Of a DNA stretch of 64,000 bases, positions 1 through 20,242 are shown in pieces. The stretch is taken from NCBI GenBank assembly GCA_945643635.1, contig CALZFC010000067.1, positions 478,501 to 542,500 on the forward strand, written 5' to 3'. Each line of letters starts with the position of its first letter. The stretch's first letter is position 1. Made by a program: the position numbers and the translations under genes. The notes beneath the pieces are model-generated. The model did not search any database. It saw only the letters and a list, made by a program, of their open reading frames with translations, and had not been told where the DNA came from. The DNA is from Allodiplogaster sudhausi. Lineage: Eukaryota; Nematoda; Chromadorea; Rhabditida; Diplogasteridae.

Positions 1-112
1 GATTTTCATCGTATTTTAAGGCAACAGCAGAGCCTGAATCGTCCAGATTTTTAGTTGTAGTGGACACTTCCGAAAATCTTTGAAGCATGACAGTATTTAA
101 GCATTGTTTCAG

Positions 113-644
113 GTCGACGACCTCCCTGGCGGACATAAGCACCGGCACGCTGATTGCGCTCTATGTGCTCTGCCCGAACACGGGCATCATGACACGCACA
201 GTCTACGGCCTCATTGGCGAGCGTCTCCCGCTGCGCGCTTGCGACTTTGCGATCGCGACCCGCCGGCTCGGCATCGTTGCGAGAAGGGCGACAGCGCGCG
301 AGAGGGAGATTGTGTGCGGCGTCGGCAGCGGCGAGAATGTGTGCGGCGACGGCGGCGGCATTGAGATTGTGCGCAGCTCCAGCGAGATTAAGCGCGCGCG
401 CGACACCTTCTACGCCTCTCGCGTCGATGTCAAGGACATTGTGACGTCGCAGTCGCAAAGGTATCAAGGGCCCCAGTGGTGTGATCCTTTCGAGAACAGC
501 AGCCGATCGATCGAGAAGTCCACAAAGTCGAAGTCGTCAATGCCTACTCGAACCGGTGTGCGCAATGGCGAACATTCGTACTCGCGCGGTGGCGTTCACC
601 CGAAAGCGATCAAAAAATCGGCGAATATTTTGAGAAAGACTTGA
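113..644 (+). CDS. Terminal exon of an unrecognised protein gene (5' part outside window)
   Basis: A GC-rich open stretch begins after a TTTCAG-type acceptor (AG at 111-112) and runs in one frame to a TGA at 642-644, giving about 177 residues. Near its start is a short hydrophobic run (ISTGTLIALYVLC) that could be the end of a membrane segment. The LAD-IS-TGTL wording is loosely reminiscent of the late helices of APC/SLC7 amino-acid transporters, but the rest (Arg-rich, then Ser/Lys-rich, ending SANILRKT) does not support that family, so no function is assigned. Two other frames are also open over part of the interval because of high GC content, so the frame itself is moderately uncertain. 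The gene would continue to the left of the window. Confidence 0.45.
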
Positions 645-1185
645 TTGTCTACGGTACTGTAGTTCAACTAGGAAAGTATTTACGTTTACGCTAGCCTATG
701 TATCTGTTGATTTAATTGTTATTTACTACCGTAAGAATCCTTATTCATCGTGTACACGATTCTGCTAGGAATGCAATTGCGCCAGCCCATGCCCCGGTTT
801 GATTGATTTACTTTACCCTTCGTTTGAAGTACAAATTGAAGTCGAGTCAGAGCATTCGTGCTGAATGCTGTCATGTTTGTTTATGGATTTAAAAAAAATC
901 AATTTCTCATTTATTCAAACGGCTGAATTACTGGAATTTGCATGTTTGAATAGATTTATTTTGATCAGTTGGTCAAAAAATCAAGCCGTTAAAATAAATT
1001 TATCGGACACGAAAATTTGTCTAAATTTTCTGTTCGTGGTTCTTTGTAATAACATGCTTACCTTATTACGCCGTTCCGAATTGCGGTTACTGTAGTCGCT
1101 GTCCATTCTTTCCATTCGTCCGAATTTTGGAAGCCGCTTTAAAAAAAATTTAATTGAGTTGGTTCTATAATACGTCGTGTATATT
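645..1185. other. Non-coding stretch, no gene seen
   Basis: AT-rich sequence between the first gene's stop and the retroelement fragment. The part from about 980 may be decayed retroelement sequence on the minus strand, since open but unrecognised frames run into the gag remnant. No promoter, RNA gene or repeat recognised. Confidence 0.5.
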
Positions 1186-1542
1186 TTATCCTGATGTACA
1201 CAATGTGTTTGTGATTTGCGAACCACCACAGCGGAAGCAAGGCTTCGTCTTGCCATTCTCTGCCTTCTGCTTGGTGTGACTCGGTTGTCTTCCGATAAAG
1301 TTCACTGGCGTACTCTTGCCCTGCATCTGCACTGCACTGCTTTCGTTCCTCAGCATTGCGATTCGATCGCATTCTTGGACCAGTTCGTCCATCGACATCG
1401 CCTCGTTCCTCTTCAACATTGATAACAGATGGAATCGAGTGTCTGCGTGTCTTGGCATGTCGATTGCTGCCATGAAGAACATCGTCTTCAACTGGTCATT
1501 GAAGAGTTCGGCCATCTTCGCTGCTTCCACCGCCTTGTTCAT
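1186..1542 (-). pseudogene. Gag (nucleocapsid-side) fragment of a Gypsy-type LTR retrotransposon
   Basis: The minus-strand reading frame resembles the C-terminal part of invertebrate Gypsy-type Gag. A helical segment carries LKTMFFMAAIDM and then DELVQECDRIAMLRNE, the place where related Gags have a conserved ECQRI-like helix. It is followed by a basic stretch and the first half of a zinc knuckle (KPCFRCGG). The knuckle then degenerates (SQITNTLC instead of the usual HxxxxC spacing). There is no upstream Gag N-terminus and no intact downstream frame, so this is a remnant. The matching second knuckle lies about 1.6 kb upstream on the same strand, attached to the protease fragment, so the two pieces are not in the order of an intact element. 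Confidence 0.65.
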
Positions 1543-1545
1543 TTC

Positions 1546-1666
1546 TACTCATTCTAAAATGACTAAATTTACGTATTACTATTATGATAATATTTCTTTT
1601 ATACTCATTCTAAAATGACTAAATTTACGTATTACTATTATGATAATATTTACTATTATGATAATT
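1546..1666. repeat. Two-copy tandem repeat, period about 52 bp
   Basis: A block starting CTCATTCTAAAATGACTAA and running through TTACGTATTACTATTATGAT occurs at about 1551 and again at about 1603, followed by a shorter echo (ACTATTATGATAAT). It lies exactly between the two retrotransposon fragments and could be LTR-derived, but no LTR ends were identified. Confidence 0.6.
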
Positions 1667-1853
1667 AAATAGCGTGAGTATTATAATGCTACATGACTCT
1701 AATAAAGGTCACGCAGCTATAATAATAAATTACAATATTTATAGCTGGACTTACAGAGTCCATAAAATACAAATATAAATATGTAGATATTACTATCTAC
1801 TTAACACCTTCATACTAAGATTGAAGTTCCTTCAATCTTAAAAACAATAGTAG

Positions 1854-2846
1854 TTACTTATAACTCTTCTGCGAGATGTTCGACTTCATCTGGTGAGGTG
1901 GACGCCGTGTCCGTTGAGGTCTTGGAGATGTGCTGACTGCTTGAAGCTGATTCGCATGAGATGTGATCATTCGACCATTCTCCAGTTTCACCGAGAAGAC
2001 GAATCTGCCCTTCTTGCACACAACCTCGCCAGCATGCCATCTCCTTCCGTCTGGTTGGAAGCTGGTCTTGCATTTGACCTTGTCGCCGACTGCAAATGAC
2101 TTCGATCCGTGTTGTAAGTCAACTTGCTTCTTCGTGCGCTCATCGATCTTCTCCGATGACGCTGCCGGCTTCGACCAAGAAGTCCTCGACCTCAGTTTAC
2201 TTCCAAGGAAAGGCTCCGTCCGGCTCATTCCTTTCGACTTCGCGCAGTGACCAGGGTAGTCAAGTCCCACGGTAGGGATCTCGCTCTTGCCAACTTCCTT
2301 GTGATGTCTCGGCGTGCTGAGAATTCTGTTGACACGAACGATGGATTTTTTAGTCTTCTCCAGCTTAATCATCTTCAGCTTCGAGATGAAGTCCTTGCCG
2401 AGCAGCATCAGTGGCGATTCTGTCACGTAGACAGTTCCCTGAGCACTTCTGCGTCCGTACTGGATCTCTGCATGAAAGCATCCAGTGAGAGCTAGCTTCT
2501 GGCCACAAGCGCTAACTGGCTTGCAGTCCGTCTTCTTGCACTTGGGCTTGCCAATGCTGTTCCACGTTGACTTCGAAATCACTGTGATGTCTGCACCGGT
2601 GTCTACCTGCATGGTGACCTTGGCTCCTTCCATCAACACTTTCACATCGAACGAATTGTTCTGCACCGAGTTGACTACGACGTTGTTCATCCTCGTGCTT
2701 TCCTTCACACGTTCGTTCCACGACGAGTCGTCGTCGTCGTCGTCGTTACTTCTTTTCTTCTTACGCTCGTTCAACGAAGTGTCGCTGTGAGCATCCTCGC
2801 TCCGACAAACCGAGCGCATATGGCCAATCTTGCCACAACCGTAACA
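1854..2846 (-). pseudogene. Internally deleted Gypsy-type Pol: zinc knuckle, aspartic protease, integrase C-terminus
   Basis: On the minus strand, positions 2846-2805 encode a perfect CCHC knuckle, CYGCGKIGHMRSVC. An Asp-rich linker follows, then an aspartic protease with VDTGADITVIS (about 2605-2573) and the downstream LLGKDFISKL that matches the retropepsin ILGxD region. The frame then passes through an unrecognisable segment straight into a domain typical of the C-terminal end of Gypsy integrases (GDKVKCKTSF, then GRMITSHANQLQ at about 2015-1925). Reverse transcriptase, RNase H and the integrase core are absent, so roughly 2.5 kb of a normal element is missing while the frame stays open. 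A TAG interrupts the frame just upstream of the knuckle. No LTR pair was identified. This is a dead relic. Confidence 0.72.
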
Positions 2847-2865
2847 TTTCCGCTATTTGAACTTG

Positions 2866-3822
2866 CAGTTTTTAATTTATTCTTCATTTAATCTTTTGCA
2901 ATGCAGAAAGTAAAATCCTCTTTTTATTACTATTTTCAAACATAGAAGACAATGTGTATATTGTTGAAATATCACCGATACATGAAACAAACGGTTATTT
3001 GTGTGGTTCGAAAATTATTTCTATTAAATTATGTCGGCATAACTCGAAAAAGTCTTCATCTCAACATCATTTTCTTTTGAAAAGATTAACATAAGTTCAG
3101 AATCTTATTTGCTTGTTTTCATGATTTCCATGTTTACACTTTGACTTTCGCCATTAGAGATGATTAGAAAGATTGCCGACTTAAAAGAGCCTCGCGGTGG
3201 AGCGTTGATTAGCGCCTTCTCGTTGGTTTGCAGTTGGATTAACGAAGTGCCGAAGTTGCGTTTTACTACTTTCATCGAAAATTAATTTAATTAATTTGAA
3301 TACAGTAATTTTTTTTTACATATCTTGCCTCCTTCTCTCTCCTGGTAAGCATGATTTCGCTCTAAAGTAACCTTCCCCCGGATCAGACCCGGATCGAGCG
3401 GCTCTGAGCGGTACAAGCCGAACATCCAGTTTTTCTAAATGTTTAGCCGGAGTAGGCGCCTGTGGTGGTGACATGCGAGGATTTGACTCCAGAAACGCCA
3501 GCTTCAACAAGGATTCTTGCTCGTCTATGAAGGAAATGTCTCGCGAATTTTCAGTGAACGAATAAACGTGGCTATTTGGGTTTCGGCTCGGTCACTTAGT
3601 ATTGGATTTTCCTCCCTTACCTATAATTCAACACCCGGAGTTCCGTATCTTCTTGCTCCGTGGACCCTTAGTTGTGATCTTGTGGTCTACATATGTTCTT
3701 ACCATCACCAGCTGATTCCAAAATGCTAGGGGTATATACGACTTGCCGGCCAGATGAGTCTATCTTTCTCCCCCTCTCCCTCCCTCTCTGTCTCTCTCTG
3801 TCTCTCTGTCTCTCTCTCTCTG

Positions 3823-3871
<49 letters not shown>

Positions 3872-4419
3872 GCTCGATCTGTGTGCATACCAGTAAGGTA
3901 ATCAAAGGGTCACGTGTCATTTATATATACATACATACATCCTGGATTATGGTTAGTCACACCGACAGAGACACGAGCAGAGGAGAGTTATTAGAAGTTC
4001 ACCAGAGCATTACGACACACTCTTATGGCAAACACACTTTTATGCCATTCGCTGACTTTCAGAGATGATGCAGAGAGGCCCAACTGCCAGCCAGTAGTCA
4101 AAGAAGAATGACTCGCTCCATTATTGAACCCTTTTTTTCATTTTTCTCATTCGCACGTACAAGTAAATTATGAAGTCAACCAGTTTATGTTAAATTTCTG
4201 CAATTTTTTTTCAATATTTAATTACTTTGTTAATTATGATATTAATAGCCTCACCAGTCCGTAGGATCGACAATTTACGCAGTAAATGACTCTCAATTAT
4301 AATCGAGAGGTTAGCTATATTTTATTGCACTTTTTTTTACTTTCAACATGTTAAATATAATTAAATTAATATAAATGTTTATTGTGGAAATAAGCACTTT
4401 ATAACGATTCTTCTACCAG
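2866..4419. other. Non-coding stretch upstream of the bestrophin exons
   Basis: AT-rich sequence that should contain the first coding exon or promoter of the bestrophin gene if these are close by, but no ATG-containing exon with a convincing donor could be picked out. A minus-strand open segment at about 3510-3316 (Pro-rich, MSPPQAPTPAKHLEK) is GC-richer than its surroundings and unexplained. A (CT)n tract lies at 3769-3868. Confidence 0.5.
3769..3868. repeat. (CT)n microsatellite
   Basis: About 100 bp of CTCTCT with occasional CCC, TGT and TCC interruptions, C/T on the plus strand. Frames through it give only Leu/Ser or Arg/Glu low complexity and are not coding. Confidence 0.95.
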
Positions 4420-14287
<9,868 letters not shown>

Positions 14288-15424
14288 ATGCATTTCATCT
14301 AATTTACTTACAACAAAAAAACTCACTGATCCCATTTCTTTGTTCGATTAGAAATGTCGAATGTAATTAGACACTCCCTTCATGCTGTGTTCAAAAACAG
14401 TCAATATGACAAATAAACTTTTATGCTCTAATTCATTTTGTACATTTTAGGTACATTTATTTCCCCTTATCTGGCTTCCCTTTCTCATACTTGGCACCTT
14501 GTTTGAGAATGGCTGAAAAAAATGGCCGATGTTGTCGTGAAAGTGATATGGCAATAAACTACTTTATAATTCTAAAAAAATAAATGAAAATAAATCGTCC
14601 GCCTCATGTCCATACTTTGATATGTCTGAATTAGTCAGAAAATCATCAAGACAGGTGGATTTCGCGCGCAACGCAGTCTTTATTATCATGGCTTTTGGAT
14701 TTGTTGTTGGTCTCCAACGCCTAGTCATCTTAAAACTTGTCAATAATGCGAAAATGCCATTGGCCTTGTTGAAATGGAAGAGATCATTATTGAATGTTTT
14801 AACCATTATTGTAATTTCGAATATAAAATGGCCATTAAAAGAAGAATGCCTCACGCTCAAAAGTCTTCCTTGTATCACAATTTGTCGAAAAATGGATAGC
14901 TGGGCATGCCAGTTTGAGAACGAGGCGATTTTGCTATGCGCATGCAATGACTAATATCAAGATGCTGTTTAATCGTTTAATTTCTTTCAGGAAAGGAGAA
15001 GAGTGGCAGACAAAGAATTAATGACCTGTTTTCATGCTGCTTCCAATTTTAGTCACTTGGCCCTCCTGCTGGTTAGAGAGTGTGTGAATTTCCAGGGTGG
15101 CTAACAGCTACAGTAAAAAATTTTGCCCCAGTCATATTTTGCATGCTCTTAACTTTGTAGCATGTAGACAAAAATGGTTCAAACTTTCTATAAGTTCGTT
15201 TTAGACACATACGAATAGATTCGCATTCATGCAACCATATATTAATAATTCAGTATATAGCTCCTTTAAGCTCCAACTCGGAAAGCGTCACGTGTCAGAG
15301 ATTCAAGCGAGGCATGCGGGCTTTTGCAGTAATCGTATATTTTCTTTTTTAGGTTATAGAATTGTGGGTTTTTGTGGATCGACTTTTTATATACAAAAAT
15401 CATAAAAGCATTATCATGTAGGCC
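14288..15424. other. Bestrophin 3' flank, no further gene seen
   Basis: A polyadenylation signal (AATAAA, 14412-14417) follows the stop codon. Overlapping open frames at 14622-14954 (+) and 14947-14564 (-) are AT-rich, lack splice context and match nothing recognised; I do not call them. Confidence 0.55.
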
Positions 15425-15785
15425 ACTTCATTCCAATCGATGTTGCCCCCTAGAAGGCAAAGATGTCGTCATCGAGAAGGATGTCAAATGCCACAGGGAC
15501 TGAATGAATTTCATCTAATTAACTTACAACAAAAACACACTATTCTCTTAATTAGACTCTCTCTTCAAACAATGATTTAAAATATTCAATACTGACAAAA
15601 AAAACTTCATGCTGCAATTCATTTTGAACATATTAGATTCATTTATTTCCCCCAACTTTGCTTGCCTTTATCATTGAATGAAGATACAGACAATATCCTT
15701 GGTATATTGTTTGAGAATTGCGATAAATGAAAGAGTAAGCGGGAGCCGTTTTGGAAGTGATCTGGGAATAAAGCTACAATGATTA
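15425..15785 (+). pseudogene. Decayed copy of the last bestrophin exon and its 3' flank
   Basis: Resembles 14213-14570: TTCATTCCAATCGATGTTGC against TTCGATTCCAATCGAAGTTG, then the ATGTCAAATG and TTTCATCTAATT motifs and the downstream TTTGAGAAT stretch recur in order. The reading frame has a TAG after IPIDVAP, where the functional exon reads IPIEVAPPGG. Confidence 0.75.
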
Positions 15786-16377
15786 AAGGAGCCAAAACCC
15801 ACTTTTAAATTCGCTTTTTCTCTGACACTCGAATGAGAGAATAATTTACAATTGAGAGACGAGATTACAATTGACAGGAAAATTGTAATAGATAGCGGTT
15901 AAATTTCGCACTCCTTTGACATAAGCATATTCTAATATAATAAATGGTTATACATCGTTTAAACCCCACGATCAGTATTTTTTCGTAAGTCAGAATATGT
16001 TGGAATCATAGCAGAGCATGACAGGTGGCTTTCGTACCAGCGAATAATTTATTAACTCATAATCAGCTCTTCATGATTCGAAGATAACGGTTACTCAAAT
16101 AATGACTATTTCGGAAGAGTGTTCGCAGATAGGCATGGCAAAAATGGGCTACTTTGAACGGTTTCTCCGAACGCTTGCGACATTTATGAAATTTAGGAAA
16201 AAAGGAACCGCATGTATGTATTACATACAGCTGGAGAGTATAAAACATAGAAAAAATGGAACGTCGTGGGCACGAAAAACAATTTAGGAAATGGAATGAG
16301 GGCGGCATGAGCATATCTACATATGCATGCAGCTATAACGTGAACATTTGAACTTGAAAAAATCCTTTTGTAGGAAA

Positions 16378-16570
16378 ATGGCTTTCTTCACGACGAAACC
16401 ACCGCGAAGGATGCGGCCGAAAAAGGCGTATTTGTCAGAGTATCATAGTAGCTTCGTTCCATCGAATCATCGGTTGACTTTGCATTATACGGGAAGTGAG
16501 GGAGTTCTAGAAAGGAGATTCGTAGGGATGTATTTGTTGAGAGATGGGAGAGAGGCGGAAAATTAAGTTG
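16378..16570 (+). pseudogene. Decayed copy of the penultimate bestrophin exon and following intron
   Basis: Similar to 13630-13825: CTTTCTTCACGACGAAACC against CTTTCTTCAAGACGAAATC, then GCGAAGGATGCGGCCGAA shared exactly, followed by a diverged ATCGAATCATCGGTT and a GAGAGAG-containing intron start. It lies after the copy of the last exon, so the duplicated pieces are not in original order. Confidence 0.72.
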
Positions 16571-16817
16571 AAAAGTTTTCCTAATAATTTTAAAAAAAGT
16601 ACTTGATGACACCTCAACGAATTGGCCATTTATTTCGTTCAATTTTCATGTTTGTAATCGACGCATTGGTCTTGTGCTTTATTAAAAGATTTATGCTATT
16701 AATTCATATTGTTGGTTGTTGCTACACTTTATTACGAGGGTCCTTGGAAGTCGGCAGCAACAGGGGTTATGCTTTTTTTCCCCAAACGTTTGCGACGTCC
16801 GGAATTGTGCTAATTAG

Positions 16818-17469
16818 CTACGCTACGACATCAAGAAGCGGTGCCTCGTTATGTTTCGCATAACGCGAATCACCGCCACTCGGCTGGGCATCTCCGAAGC
16901 CCGCCTGGCGCTTGCCCCAATAGCCGTAGTAGCCGCCCTGGAATGCTTTTTTTTGTATTTTAAATTTTATTTAAATAATACCTATAAAATGTATTTAAAA
17001 ATCATATGAGAATGTAAAAAAAAGATTACACTAAAAAAGGTGCTCCTTGACAGAAAAGATGTACATACATACATACATACATACATAAGTATGCTTGTAC
17101 ATATCTTCTGAGTTATTGCTTTTTTTTTTAAATTTTTTGATATAGCCGTATGAGGGTTTTGTTTGAATTGTGAAACTAAAATGAAATGTTCAAGTGAGAG
17201 ATAATCAGGAATATGTGTGAATGTAAGAGGGAGAAACAATTAGGAGAGAGATTGTCAGAGACAGAGGGCGAGCTAGGGGGAGAGAAGGAGAGAAATAGAG
17301 AGAAGTAGAGAAAAATAGAGAGAGGCAGAGAGGGAGAGAGAGAGAGAAAGAGAGACAGAGAAAGAGAGAGGGATACGATGACACTTACCCAGTACTGCGC
17401 GTCGGTGTTAGCGAGGAGCGCAGCCATGAGGACGAAGAGAGCGAGGAAGAGCGAGAGGAGGGACGCCAT
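16818..17469 (-). CDS. Two-exon Tyr/Gly/Trp-rich amidated neuropeptide or antimicrobial-peptide-like precursor, copy A
   Basis: Exon 1 (17469-17389) encodes a 27-aa secretion leader, MASLLSLFLALFVLMA... ending NTDAQYW. The intron, rich in (GA)n on the plus strand, runs from GTAAGT to a CAG acceptor. Exon 2 (16937-16818) reads GGYYGYWGKRQAGFG and ends at TAG, 66 aa in all. Cleavage after NTDA would leave QYWGGYYGYW followed by GKR, a textbook amidation plus dibasic processing site, so a short pyroglutamyl, Trp-amide peptide is likely. This layout resembles nematode NLP precursors and the YGGW/GYGGYG antimicrobial-type peptides, but I do not claim orthology to a named gene. It is a paralogue of the gene at 19739. 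The C-terminal tail (HNEAPLLDVVA) has no counterpart in copy B and may have been altered by frameshift. Confidence 0.75.
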
Positions 17470-17543
17470 GATTTTCGGTGCGCTTAAGAGTGCCGTTGAG
17501 TAAAGCTCGAACGAGTGTGCTTTCCTCAGAATATCTGCCACGC

Positions 17544-17550
17544 TTTTATA
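17544..17550 (-). promoter_or_regulatory. TATA box of peptide gene A
   Basis: TATAAAA on the minus strand, 75 bp upstream of the ATG at 17469. The paralogue has the same heptamer about 80 bp upstream of its ATG. Confidence 0.6.
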
Positions 17551-17676
17551 GTCGACTTCCGGAAAGGTTGTCCATTCAACAAGTAACAGTCTTTTTTACA
17601 CCTCTTTTTCTTTTCCTGGTCTTGGGGCAAACTCGAAAGATACTTTTAGTCTGCCTTTCTCTATCTCTCTCTCTCA

Positions 17677-17712
<36 letters not shown>

Positions 17713-19738
17713 ATCTTTCTCTCTACTCTCCCACCTCCCCTCTCTCTCTCTCTCTCTTGTTCTGTCTCCCTTTTCCATCATTCCTGTACCAATTTTCACG
17801 CCTTGTCGTTTCCCAATTTTTCCATAAAGAAAAACTTTTGACCTCTTGGCATGGACAACGTACAAACATATACTCAATGTCCATGGCTCCTTCTCGCGCA
17901 CGAGTCGCGAAGAAAAAGGAGTGTTCAAACAGAACGAACGCTTCTAAATGTTTACTCTAATTCGCTGCCATTCTGCCTCGCACAAAATGGGCACAGTCCT
18001 CACAAGTTGTTATTGACACTTGACACGCTTCGAAAGCACAGAAAGTTTTCAAAACCGTTTATCTGCACTCTCCAATTTTTAGCCTTTCATCTTATTCAAC
18101 CCAGAATCTGCCAATCTCTCCGTTCTACTAATGTAAGTAAGGATGCCAAGTGAACTTTGTACACTTTCGACACATTCTGGTGACGAAGAACAACGAAATG
18201 CGATTTAATATGTCTATTTAAGCAGAGAGTTACGGCTGTATTAGGACGTCAACTTCTTACTAGCAGGATGTCGAATCTTTTTTTTAATGTACTAATACAT
18301 ATTCATAGATATACTATCAGAAGCGGCCATCGAAACTTCCCCCAAGCTGCCTTCTTTTCTTCCAACGAAGCTGGGCTACATGTAGAGATCGCTGGCTATT
18401 TATCGTATATGCGGTAAAAAAAAATAATTCCAAACTACGCGATATGCTAAGGCACTGGATATTTAAAAAAATTATAATAGTAAAAAAAATCACAAATTAA
18501 CGTGAAATGTTTTTTTTTGACGAAAAGGACGAGTGTTGGCTTATGCTGTACTGCGATGGCCTGAGGCGCCCTATGAATGCTGGAGCTAGCTTCTTAGCGA
18601 TATTTAAAATATTGTAGAAATTAAATTATTCAGAACTTTCTGAAATTCTTTCAAGCAATAACATAGCTTAGGATGGCTATCACTTGAGTTGTCATCAGCT
18701 GAAAGGCGCAATCTTTACACTGCTGAGTATCTGTTTCAACCAAGGTTTCTTCCATGACTTCACCGGATCATAACAACACGACAGCTGCTTCTTCAAACGA
18801 AATGTTGAATATTTTCTATATTAGGCCTTTTCTGACGGTAGCAAAAATTGTTTTAAAAAGTATGTATTCTAACTTCGTGTCATAATATTGTCTTTATACA
18901 CATGTATGCATGCACATATTGTTGGAGAACCAGTATAAAGGAACATTGCTCTTTTTTATGCCCTCAGCACAATGATTCATGGTCGATCAAGAAATAAAAC
19001 CCGGTTAAAATATAAAAATAAGAATTATTTTGTCTTCCAACTATTGACGACACTGGCCAAGGACAGAAATTAAAATGTTCATCATTATTGTTTCAAAACA
19101 AGTCAGTCATATTTTTAAAATGAGAAATTTAACGCTATTTGGCCATGAGGCTCTTTCTCGAAATTTGTTTTATTATTTTAACGTTATTACTACATATGTA
19201 TGTATAGTCTTATCATTTGCACGGCTTATCTGAATGGATTCCGCGATGTTTCACACGAGAAAACGATCAGTTGGTGTTCACTACAGGCGATTGGTGCATT
19301 AATTTTGCAGTCATATTTTGTGTTTCTACAATTCACTCTGGTCAATGACATCAATTAAAATTTGCATAATTATTATTTACATTTTGTGTAAGACATATAG
19401 TTTTTTTTTGCAAAACTCTATCACATTTTTTACTCTTGTTTATCTTCCTTGTGTACGATGCCAGAATGTTTGTGTGTATGTATAAATTCCAGAAGTCATC
19501 TTGAGAAATATACAACTTTATTACGAAGAGAACCTGGATGTCGATAGTAAGTTTGTGATGAGTATTTGAAGTTGTGACCAAGCAAATGCAAGAAATGCAA
19601 CTGTAGAGGAGCTATGATACAAGTGAAGTGCGAAGAGAGTGCGATATAGACCGTGAGAGTGAGGGAGAGAGAGAATGAGAGAGCGAGAGAGTGAGAGCGG
19701 GCAGAGTGAGAGAGAGAGACGAGAGAAGAACGACTGCT
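17551..19738. other. Intergenic between the two peptide genes
   Basis: (CT)n at about 17655-17760, then AT-rich sequence with no supported exon, RNA gene or mobile element. Confidence 0.5.
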
Positions 19739-20156
19739 TCAGGCGTAGTGGCCAGGGGCTCCGACGGGTCCGAATCCGGCCTCTCGCTTGCCGTACCAGC
19801 CGTAGCCGTAGTAGCCGGGGTAGCCCTGAAATTAATTATTCTTATTTTAATTAATATAATTATTCTTTAATATTATTTTTTATATATTATTTATGTCATT
19901 ATTATTATTATTATTATTCTTTCTCATTAAATCGTTTTTTTTAAAACTTATATACTTAAATTTAAAGGGGAGAAGGAAAGGTAGAGAGAGAGTAAGAGAG
20001 AAAGAGAGAAGGAAAGAGAAAGAGAGAGGAGAGAGAAAGAGAGAAAGAGAGAGAAAGAGATAAGCTGTAGCTTACCCAGTACTGCGCGTCGGTGTTGGCG
20101 AGGAGCGCAGCCATGAGGACGAAGAGAGCGAGGAAGAGCGAGAGGAGGGAAGACAT
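19739..20156 (-). CDS. Two-exon Tyr/Gly/Trp-rich amidated neuropeptide or antimicrobial-peptide-like precursor, copy B
   Basis: Exon 1 (20156-20076) encodes a leader that differs from copy A at one residue (MSSLLSLF...) and ends NTDAQYW|GTAAGC. Exon 2 (19825-19739), after TTTCAG, reads GYPGYYGYGWYGKREAGFG and stops at TGA: 55 aa in total. The predicted secreted product is QYWGYPGYYGYGWY before GKR, i.e. C-terminally amidated on Tyr, where copy A ends on Trp. Intron phase (0) and position are identical in both copies, so they arose by tandem duplication. The near-identical leader next to a divergent peptide exon is the pattern expected for rapidly evolving secreted peptides. The C-terminal remnant is GPVGAPGHYA. 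Confidence 0.78.
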
Positions 20157-20235
20157 GATTTTTAGTGTGTTTGAGTGGTGCCGAATAGGAAAGCTCGACC
20201 AAGAGTCTGACGATTCCAGCCCGGCCGTGCCCGTC

Positions 20236-20242
20236 TTTTATA
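20236..20242 (-). promoter_or_regulatory. TATA box of peptide gene B
   Basis: TATAAAA on the minus strand, 80 bp upstream of the ATG at 20156, matching the arrangement of copy A. Confidence 0.6.

Noticed and set aside
14564..14954. Overlapping frames of 110 and 127 codons on opposite strands
   Set aside because: No recognised motif, AT-rich, no splice context, and each is the shadow of the other.
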